This document shows positions 1-4,803 of a DNA stretch of 5,773 nucleotides, piece after piece. The stretch is from an uncultured Lachnospiraceae bacterium (GTDB taxonomy: Bacteria > Bacillota > Clostridia > Lachnospirales > Lachnospiraceae): positions 1 through 5,773 of the forward strand of contig OMSM01000214.1 in the NCBI GenBank assembly GCA_900313745.1, read 5' to 3'. The notes below the pieces were generated by a model. That model saw nothing but the letters and a program-made list of their open reading frames with translations, had not been told where the DNA came from and searched no databases. Each line of letters begins with the position of its first letter. Positions within the stretch are counted from its first letter, which is position 1. Made by a program: the position numbers and the translations under genes.

Positions 1-19
1 CAGAACCGTCCCCTGGCAC
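1..19 (-). repeat. REP-like repeat fragment at the window edge
   Basis: Read on the minus strand these bases are GTGCCAGGGGACGGTTCTG. The core GGGGACGGTTCT resembles, from memory, a palindromic REP-type repeat dispersed in many Clostridia and other genomes and often linked to REP-associated tyrosine transposases (RAYT, Y1/IS200-like). It lies 12 bases beyond the esterase stop codon, in the downstream intergenic position typical of REP elements. Only one arm is inside the window, so the hairpin and copy number cannot be verified. A terminator stem is the alternative. The assignment is recognition of a familiar word rather than proof. Confidence 0.4.
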
Positions 20-31
20 TCCTGACCCCTC

Positions 32-1528
32 TTATTCAGAGTACTGTTTCTCCAGTACTGTCTTCCAGAGCAGGAGCTTCGCCTGCTGATCGGGAATCCG
101 GCAGCCGGCGTTCCCGGAAACGAAGTGCATCACCGGTTCTTCAGCGGTGTTCCCGAGGGGAAGCCACTTCACATTCCCGGCTTCGGGAAGCCCGCTCCCC
201 GCAAAGCTTACCCAGAGCGCGCTCATCAATTTGGCAAGGTCATACTGCTCCGCGGTGTGCACCGCCTCCCAGCGGCGCCCGTCGGGGGTGCTTCCTGCCT
301 GCAGCTCCGGCTGCCCGAAGAGATAATTGAGCTCCGCGGAATGGGTGGCACCAAGCACTTCCCCGTTATCCTTCAGCGGCCTGTCCGCGAAGTAATATTG
401 ATAGACAGGAGAGGAGGAGGCTTCCGCGCGCTTCTCCAGCATGAACTGGGTGAGCGCGAAGCCGTAGTCGCTCCCGGCCTCGGCCGAAACTGCGGCAAAA
501 TCGTCCCTCCAGCCGGGGTAGAGCTTCGCAAAGAGGGAAAACTCCTCCCCAAGCATCTGGCGGAGATTCTCCTCAAAGGCCGCGGGATCGTCCGTCCGGA
601 GAGGGCTGAACAGTGCCTCGTCGGCATTTGTCCCGATGATCACCGGGACGTCCGCCGTTTCTCCCCGGATGAAGGCAAGCCCGGGATCCTCCGTGATCAG
701 CACGCCGTCCACGGACGGGGAGAAGGCAGGCCACGGAAGACGGGAGCCGGCCTCAAGGAGCTCCTCCGCAGGGACGTTTCGAAGCTCTTCAACAGAGCTG
801 CAGCGGCACTCCTCCAGAACCTTCCTGCCGACCCCGGCCGCCTGTCCGCTGCTCCTGGTCCTGCCAAGGGAGGAGCCGCTCTGGATAATGGCGCCGTTAA
901 TCAATCCTCCTGCCCTGGGACTCTCCAGCAGCGCCAGGACGCTCATTCCTCCGGCAGACTGCCCGAAAACCGTAATTCTCTCCGGATCGCCCCCGAACGC
1001 CGCGATATTCTCCCGCACCCAGCGCAGCGCGGCGATCTGGTCCTCGATGCCGTAATTGCCGAAGCTCCCGTCCGCGCTTTCTTCCGCGAGCTCTTCCAGT
1101 GCAAGGAAGCCGAACACGCCGAGCCGGTAGTTGATCGTGACAAGTACGGCTCCCCCGGAGACAAGGGCCGGACTCTGAAATACGTCTTCATTTCCGGTAC
1201 CGCCGAGGAAGCCGCCCCCGTGAATCCAGAACAGCACGGGCAGCGGCGCGTCCGCGTCAAGGGGCGTGCTGATGTTGAGATAGAGGCAGTCCTCGCTCTC
1301 AGGGATGGCGTAGTACTGTTCTGTTCCCATCATTCCCGGTTTCTGTGGGCACTTCCTGCTGAAGCGGTCACAGTGCCGGACTCCTTCCCACCGGACCGGT
1401 GCGGGGCTCCTCCAGCGAAGCGGCCCGAGAGGGGGTTCGGCGTAGGGAATCCCCTTATAAACCATACAGCCGTTCTCTTCGATGCCGGTCAGGCTTCCGG
1501 ACGTCGTCTCGATAATCCTTGTGTTCAT
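32..1528 (-). CDS. Type-B carboxylesterase (para-nitrobenzyl esterase-like)
   Basis: A 498-residue alpha/beta-hydrolase of the carboxylesterase type B family, hydrolysing carboxylic esters; the natural substrate is unknown. Visible motifs in order are: EDCLYLNI family signature (79-86); oxyanion-hole HGGG (103-106); nucleophile elbow GQSAGG with Ser191 inside the FGG-to-SAGG signature (178-194); probable acid Glu304 in GTNADE; and probable catalytic His396 in THSAEL. The triad is complete and the length is normal for bacterial pNB-type esterases (about 490-510). There is no signal peptide, so it is probably cytoplasmic. I chose the ATG at 1528 because GGAGA lies 6 nt upstream; in-frame GTG 1549 and ATG 1540 have no ribosome binding site. 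It follows the aldo/keto reductase by 24 nt and is probably its operon partner. In this setting it may remove acyl groups (acetyl, feruloyl or methyl ester) from sugars, which is inference. The family is certain, the substrate is not. Confidence 0.95.
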   Translation of the reverse strand: MNTRIIETTSGSLTGIEENGCMVYKGIPYAEPPLGPLRWRSPAPVRWEGVRHCDRFSRKCPQKPGMMGTEQYYAIPESEDCLYLNISTPLDADAPLPVLFWIHGGGFLGGTGNEDVFQSPALVSGGAVLVTINYRLGVFGFLALEELAEESADGSFGNYGIEDQIAALRWVRENIAAFGGDPERITVFGQSAGGMSVLALLESPRAGGLINGAIIQSGSSLGRTRSSGQAAGVGRKVLEECRCSSVEELRNVPAEELLEAGSRLPWPAFSPSVDGVLITEDPGLAFIRGETADVPVIIGTNADEALFSPLRTDDPAAFEENLRQMLGEEFSLFAKLYPGWRDDFAAVSAEAGSDYGFALTQFMLEKRAEASSSPVYQYYFADRPLKDNGEVLGATHSAELNYLFGQPELQAGSTPDGRRWEAVHTAEQYDLAKLMSALWVSFAGSGLPEAGNVKWLPLGNTAEEPVMHFVSGNAGCRIPDQQAKLLLWKTVLEKQYSE

Positions 1529-1533
1529 CGTAT

Positions 1534-1538
1534 TCTCC
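1534..1538 (-). promoter_or_regulatory. Ribosome binding site of the esterase
   Basis: Minus-strand GGAGA, 6 nt before ATG 1528. It decides the start at MNTRIIE rather than the two upstream in-frame starts. It lies in the 24-nt gap after the aldo/keto reductase stop, so the two genes can be read from one message. Confidence 0.7.
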
Positions 1539-1552
1539 ATGCCGGGCACAGT

Positions 1553-2467
1553 TTACGGCAGCTTCTTTCCCGCGGCGAGGTACAGCCTGTACCATTCGTC
1601 GTGTTCCAGTGAAAACTCATCAGCCTTCGCGATCTCCGCAAGCCTGGAGCTCTTCGTCGTCCCGACGATCGTCTGGATGCCCGCGGGATGCCGCATGATC
1701 CAGGCCACAGCGGCCGCTCCGGGCGTCACGCCGTATTTCCGCGCCGTCTCCTCAAGCACTTTGTTGAGCTCCGGATACTTTTCGGATCCGATGAAGGTCC
1801 CCTCGAACATGCCGTACTGGAAGGGCGACCAGGCCTGGAGCGTGATGTGCTTTATCCTCGAAAACTCCAGCAGCCCGCCGTCGCGGACCGTTCCCGCGCT
1901 GTTCTCAATGTTCACGTTGAGTCCCGAGTCGATGATGCCGCAGTGGGCGAGGGAGAACTGGACCTGGTCGAAGAGGATCCTGTCCGGCATCTCCGATTCC
2001 AGAAGGGCGATCTGGCCGGGATTCATGTTGCTGACGCCGAAGTACCGCACCTTTCCGGAGCGCTCCAGCTCGTCAAACGCGGCGGCGACCTCCTCCGGCT
2101 CCATCAGGGTATCGGGCCGGTGAAGCAGCAGGATGTCCACATAGTCGGTCTTAAGGCGCTTAAGGCTCCCCTCGACGGACTTAACGATGTGCTCTTTGGA
2201 GAAGTCGTAGGAGATGCCGGGCTTGATGCTGCATTTCGTCTGGATGAGGATATCCTGCCGGTTTACGCCGTCCAGGTTCCTTCCGAAGATTTCCTCCGAG
2301 CCTCCTCCTCCGTAGATGTCCGCGTGATCGAAGAAGTTGATCCCGTTGTCCATCGCTGTACGGATCAGTTCCTGTACGGCGCTGTCCGCAAGTTGCGCGA
2401 TCCTCATGCAGCCGAGCCCTATGGCGGGAACCTGCAGGGCAGGTGCCTTTGTCTTCAGTAGTTTCAT
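1553..2467 (-). CDS. Aldo/keto reductase, YdhF-like subfamily
   Basis: A 304-residue NAD(P)H-dependent aldo/keto reductase with the full (alpha/beta)8-barrel length, expected in the cytoplasm. The catalytic tetrad is visible: Asp47 and Tyr52 in FFDHADIYGGG, Lys78 in IQTKC, and His116 in DILLLHRPD. The GTTKSSR stretch (269-275) fits the cofactor-phosphate loop. GLGCMRI near the N-terminus, the YDFSKEHI segment (87-94), SGKVRYFGVSN (137-147) and LQAWSPFQYG (210-219) resemble E. coli YdhF and its relatives, whose physiological substrates are poorly defined. The start at 2467 is supported by AAGGAG 7 nt upstream; the frame stays open to a TTG at 2554, but that has no ribosome binding site. It is first in the leftward unit, ahead of the esterase, and diverges from the mannonate-dehydratase-like gene. 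A role in reducing a sugar-derived aldehyde or ketone is inferred from context only. Confidence 0.95.
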   Translation of the reverse strand: MKLLKTKAPALQVPAIGLGCMRIAQLADSAVQELIRTAMDNGINFFDHADIYGGGGSEEIFGRNLDGVNRQDILIQTKCSIKPGISYDFSKEHIVKSVEGSLKRLKTDYVDILLLHRPDTLMEPEEVAAAFDELERSGKVRYFGVSNMNPGQIALLESEMPDRILFDQVQFSLAHCGIIDSGLNVNIENSAGTVRDGGLLEFSRIKHITLQAWSPFQYGMFEGTFIGSEKYPELNKVLEETARKYGVTPGAAAVAWIMRHPAGIQTIVGTTKSSRLAEIAKADEFSLEHDEWYRLYLAAGKKLP

Positions 2468-2474
2468 ACCTGGT

Positions 2475-2480
2475 CTCCTT
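2475..2480 (-). promoter_or_regulatory. Ribosome binding site of the aldo/keto reductase
   Basis: Minus-strand AAGGAG, 7 nt upstream of ATG 2467. It fixes the start at MKLLKTK and excludes the 29-residue upstream extension, which has non-conserved, Cys/Pro/Arg-rich composition. Confidence 0.8.
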
Positions 2481-2553
2481 TCAGCGTTTAGTCCCCTCCT
2501 GTCCGGTGGGTGCAGAGCGGTTTTACAGCAGTTTTTATGAACAGTTAAGATCA

Positions 2554-2581
2554 ATAATGCCGTGAGCTAATCATTTTTAAA
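2554..2581 (-). promoter_or_regulatory. Weak candidate promoter for the leftward unit
   Basis: On the minus strand TTTAAA (2581-2576) is followed after 16 nt by CATTAT (2559-2554). Each matches 4 of 6 bases of the sigma-70/sigma-A -35 and -10 consensus. The position, about 90 nt upstream of the aldo/keto reductase start, is reasonable, and the -35 box would lie inside the palindrome at 2570-2587. In an AT-rich stretch such a match can arise by chance, so confidence is low. Confidence 0.2.
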
Positions 2582-2587
2582 CATGAT
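2570..2587. promoter_or_regulatory. 18-bp palindrome, candidate operator between divergent genes
   Basis: The sequence ATCATTTTTAAACATGAT is symmetric in 8 of 9 base pairs; only 2575/2582 breaks the symmetry. It sits roughly in the middle of the 205-bp divergent intergenic region and overlaps weak promoter-like hexamers on both strands. A looser flanking inverted repeat, TGCCG (2558-2562) and CGGCA (2598-2602), nearly shares its centre. An even, AT-centred palindrome of this size fits a dimeric repressor or activator site controlling both units. No regulator gene is in the window, so the protein family is unknown. Confidence 0.4.
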
Positions 2588-2592
2588 ACACT
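2584..2592 (+). promoter_or_regulatory. Weak candidate extended -10 for the rightward unit
   Basis: TGATACACT reads as an extended -10 (TG, one base, then TACACT, 4 of 6 to consensus) with no convincing -35 box at 16-18 nt upstream. It overlaps the right arm of the palindrome and would give a leader of about 70 nt. A second -10-like CATAAT lies at 2644-2649 but would give a leader of only about 15 nt. Neither can be called with confidence by eye. Confidence 0.2.
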
Positions 2593-2660
2593 AATATCGG
2601 CAGCAATGCCTGACCGCGCAGAAAATACGGTAGTTCCGCATTACATAATAATTCTACAAC

Positions 2661-2666
2661 AGGAGG
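2661..2666 (+). promoter_or_regulatory. Ribosome binding site of the ManD/RspA-like gene
   Basis: A perfect AGGAGG, 6 nt before ATG 2673, which fixes the start. It is the strongest ribosome binding site in the window and suggests high translation of the first gene of the rightward unit. Confidence 0.85.
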
Positions 2667-2672
2667 TTAATC

Positions 2673-3887
2673 ATGGCACTGAAGATCACGGATGTACGCG
2701 CAATCTGCACCGCGCCCCAGGGTACGCCGCTGGTGGTGGTGCGCGTGGATACAAGCGAGCCGGGCCTGTACGGCCTGGGCTGCGCCACCTTTACGCAGCG
2801 TTTCCTGACGGTCGCGCATGCGGTGGACAATTATATGAAGCCGCTGCTTGTCGGCAAGGATCCCTCCCGGATCGAGGATCTCTGGCAGATGGCAATGGTC
2901 AGTCCCTACTGGAGGAACGGCCCGGTCCTGAGCAACGCAATCTCCGGTGTGGACATGGCGCTTTGGGATATCAAGGGAAAACTCGCGAACATGCCGCTGT
3001 ATGATCTTCTGGGAGGCAAGGTGCGCGAAGGAGTCCGCGTGTACCGCCACGCCGACGGAAAGACCCTGGAGGAGGTCGGCGACCGCGTGCAGCAGTTCAT
3101 CGAGGACGGAGTGCAGGTCGTCCGCATACAGTGGGGCGGCTACGGCGGAAATGCCCACGGGGTCACCCAGAACCTGCGCATGCCTCCGGAGGGCGCCTGT
3201 GAGGGAGCCTACTACGATCCCCTCATGTACCAGCTCTCCGTGGTGAAGGTCTTTGACTATATCCGGAACCGCTTCGGCTTCGAGCTGGAGCTGTGCCACG
3301 ACGTGCATGAGCATCTTGACCCCATCGAGGCAATCCGCCTCGGCAAGGAACTGGAGCCCTACCGCCTTTTCTTCTTCGAGGACGCCCTTGCGCCTGAGCA
3401 GATCGAGTGGTTCCGCCTCATGCGCCAGCAGACCTGCACGCCCATCGCGATGGGTGAGCTGTTCAACAACCCGCGCGAGTGGACGCCCCTTATCGCGGAG
3501 AAACTCATCGACTTCATCCGCGTCCACATCAGCCAGATCGGCGGAATCACCCCCGCGATCAAGCTCGCGCACCTCTGTGACGCCTATGCGGTCCGCACTG
3601 CCTGGCACGGCCCCGGGGACGTCTCCCCCGTCGGCCACGCCGCCAACATCCATCTGGATCTCGCCCTCTGGAACTTCGGAATCCAGGAGTGGTCCGGATT
3701 CAACCAGGCCGCCCAGGAGGTGTTCCCCGGCTGTCCCGAGCTAAGGAAGGGCTATGTGTACGCCAACGACAAGCCCGGCCTCGGCATCGACATCGACGAG
3801 GAGCTTGCGAAGAAATTCCCGTGCAGTGAGAAGCTGCCCGCATGGACCAACTGCAGGCGCCCGGACGGCACGCTGCAGCGCCCGTAA
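2673..3887 (+). CDS. Enolase-superfamily dehydratase, D-mannonate dehydratase/RspA family
   Basis: A 404-residue member of the enolase superfamily, closest in motifs to ManD/RspA. True ManD enzymes dehydrate D-mannonate to 2-keto-3-deoxy-D-gluconate with Mg2+. Residues 1-115 form the capping domain and about 120-340 the modified TIM barrel. Metal ligands are visible: Asp210 in ELCHDVHEH, Glu236 in FFFEDAL and Glu262 in MGELFNNP. Acid/base candidates are His212 of the Asp-x-His motif, His312 in TAWHGPGD, and Glu339 in FGIQE. Arg151 (VVRIQ) matches the family's active-site Arg. The Tyr that normally follows it in a YG(V/M) motif is missing: the loop reads GGYGGNAHGV, with His162 at or near that place. 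The product may therefore be a low-activity or different sugar-acid dehydratase, so no manD symbol is given. It is first gene of the rightward unit, followed by the SDR after 67 nt. The family is very likely; the exact substrate is open. Confidence 0.93.
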   Translation: MALKITDVRAICTAPQGTPLVVVRVDTSEPGLYGLGCATFTQRFLTVAHAVDNYMKPLLVGKDPSRIEDLWQMAMVSPYWRNGPVLSNAISGVDMALWDIKGKLANMPLYDLLGGKVREGVRVYRHADGKTLEEVGDRVQQFIEDGVQVVRIQWGGYGGNAHGVTQNLRMPPEGACEGAYYDPLMYQLSVVKVFDYIRNRFGFELELCHDVHEHLDPIEAIRLGKELEPYRLFFFEDALAPEQIEWFRLMRQQTCTPIAMGELFNNPREWTPLIAEKLIDFIRVHISQIGGITPAIKLAHLCDAYAVRTAWHGPGDVSPVGHAANIHLDLALWNFGIQEWSGFNQAAQEVFPGCPELRKGYVYANDKPGLGIDIDEELAKKFPCSEKLPAWTNCRRPDGTLQRP

Positions 3888-3924
3888 GCCGCGCAAAGCC
3901 CGGCACGGGAATTGCATGTATAAA

Positions 3925-3940
3925 CGCGCCGAAGTGCGCG
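3925..3940 (+). other. Small GC hairpin before the SDR ribosome binding site
   Basis: CGCGC (3925-3929), a 6-nt loop and GCGCG (3936-3940) could form a short strong stem ending 4 nt before the GGAGG of the SDR gene. No T-run follows, so it is not an intrinsic terminator. It could tune translation or mRNA stability within the unit. In GC-rich DNA such a short stem may be chance. Confidence 0.3.
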
Positions 3941-3944
3941 GAAT

Positions 3945-3949
3945 GGAGG
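3945..3949 (+). promoter_or_regulatory. Ribosome binding site of the SDR gene
   Basis: GGAGG, 5 nt before ATG 3955. It favours the start at MNKTAVV over in-frame ATGs at 3943 and 3916, which lack such a site. The residues before MNKT would not fit the N-terminal beta strand of a Rossmann fold. Confidence 0.75.
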
Positions 3950-3954
3950 CTGCA

Positions 3955-4803
3955 ATGAACAAAACTGCTGTGGTCACCGGAGGAAGCCATAACATCGGCC
4001 AGGGCATCGCCATCGCGCTGGCGGAGCGCGGCTATGATGTCGCGATCACCTACAACAAGCGCCTGGAGGGCGCCCTGGAGACAAAAGAGGCGGTTGAGAA
4101 ATTCGGACGGAAGTGCTTCATCTACCAGGCGAGCCTGGAAAAACCCGAGGTGCCGGATAAAGTCCTCGCTAAGGCCTACAGGGACCTCGGCCATATCGAC
4201 CTTATGGTGTGCAACGCCGGAAACGGCGGATTCCGTGGTTCCGTGCTCACCGTGACGCCGGAGAAGGTGGACGAGGTCTATACCGTCAATTTCCGCAACT
4301 ATATGCTGTGCGCCGGCGCTGCCGCGCGCTACATGGTGAAGGACAAGGTCGCGGGCTGCATCCTTTTCATCACCAGCTCCCGCGCGGAGGGCGTCTATCC
4401 GGACGACTATCTCTACGGCGGCTTCAAGGCCTGCGTCAGCCGCGCATGCGAGTCCATGGCGCTGGACCTTTCCGCCTACAACATCCGTGTCAACTGCGTC
4501 GCGCCCGGCGCCATCTGGACGATTAAGCCCGGTATGGAGGACAGGCTGACGTCGCCCTTTGTGAGGGAATCCATCCCGCTTCACCGCGTCGGCACCGCGA
4601 GGGATATCGGCGACATGTGCGCATTCCTCGCTTCCGACCAGGCAAGCTACGTCACCGGAATCACCGTCCGCGTCGACGGCGGCCTCATCCTTCCTGCCAT
4701 GATGGAGAGCGGGGAGAAGATCCCCTGGGTGCGCGACGGGTGGCGCGAACAGATCGCGGGCGAATTCGCGGAGTGGAAGTACCCGGAAGAAGGAGCAGAT
4801 TAA
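3955..4803 (+). CDS. Short-chain dehydrogenase/reductase (SDR family)
   Basis: A 282-residue classical SDR, an NAD(P)-dependent oxidoreductase of alcohols and ketones expected in the cytoplasm. The Rossmann cofactor motif appears as TGGSHNIGQG (8-17), a variant of TGxxxGIG. NAG is at 87-89, structural Asn112 in VNF, catalytic Ser141 in ITSSR, and the YxxxK pair Tyr154/Lys158 in YGGFK; the PG motif is at 184-185 and the VDGG end motif at 240-243. All four catalytic residues are present. After VDGG the protein runs on for about 39 residues, including WVRDGWREQ (258-266), longer than the FabG-like core of about 245-250 residues; this tail may shape the substrate pocket. The gene lies between the ManD-like gene and the beta-helix gene and shares an overlapping stop/start with the latter. 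A sugar, sugar-acid or polyol dehydrogenase role is likely from context but is not shown by the sequence. Confidence 0.94.
   Translation: MNKTAVVTGGSHNIGQGIAIALAERGYDVAITYNKRLEGALETKEAVEKFGRKCFIYQASLEKPEVPDKVLAKAYRDLGHIDLMVCNAGNGGFRGSVLTVTPEKVDEVYTVNFRNYMLCAGAAARYMVKDKVAGCILFITSSRAEGVYPDDYLYGGFKACVSRACESMALDLSAYNIRVNCVAPGAIWTIKPGMEDRLTSPFVRESIPLHRVGTARDIGDMCAFLASDQASYVTGITVRVDGGLILPAMMESGEKIPWVRDGWREQIAGEFAEWKYPEEGAD
4791..4795 (+). promoter_or_regulatory. Ribosome binding site of the beta-helix gene, inside the SDR 3' end
   Basis: AGGAG lies 7 nt before ATG 4803, within the last codons of the SDR gene. The SDR stop and the next start share one base (TAATG), an arrangement typical of translational coupling. 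Confidence 0.75.

Noticed and set aside
125..1612. A 495-codon plus-strand open frame opposite the carboxylesterase
   Set aside because: The translation is rich in Arg, Pro, Gly and Ala with no recognisable domain. It is a mirror of GC-biased codon usage in the esterase, which has a complete catalytic triad and ribosome binding site.
1688..2461. A 257-codon plus-strand open frame opposite the aldo/keto reductase
   Set aside because: It has no family motifs, while the opposite strand encodes a complete AKR with its tetrad.
2606..3004. A 132-codon plus-strand frame beginning in the divergent intergenic region
   Set aside because: Most of it lies inside the ManD-like gene in another frame, and its ATG has no ribosome binding site.
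2667..3653. A 328-codon minus-strand open frame opposite the ManD-like gene
   Set aside because: It has low-complexity Val/Asp/His/Ala-rich composition and no motifs, and is explained as antisense of the enolase-superfamily gene.
3899..3909. CCCG-GCA-CGGG stem as a transcription terminator after the ManD-like gene
   Set aside because: The stem is only 4 bp and no T-run follows, so there is no support for intrinsic termination; read-through into the SDR is more likely.
3754..3954. N-terminal extension of the SDR frame to an ATG at 3754
   Set aside because: It overlaps the ManD-like coding end, has Ser/Arg/Pro-rich shadow composition, and lacks a ribosome binding site; the start at 3955 has GGAGG.
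3700..4584. A 294-codon minus-strand open frame across the ManD-like 3' end and the SDR
   Set aside because: It spans two real genes in antisense with no ribosome binding site or domain signature that I can see.
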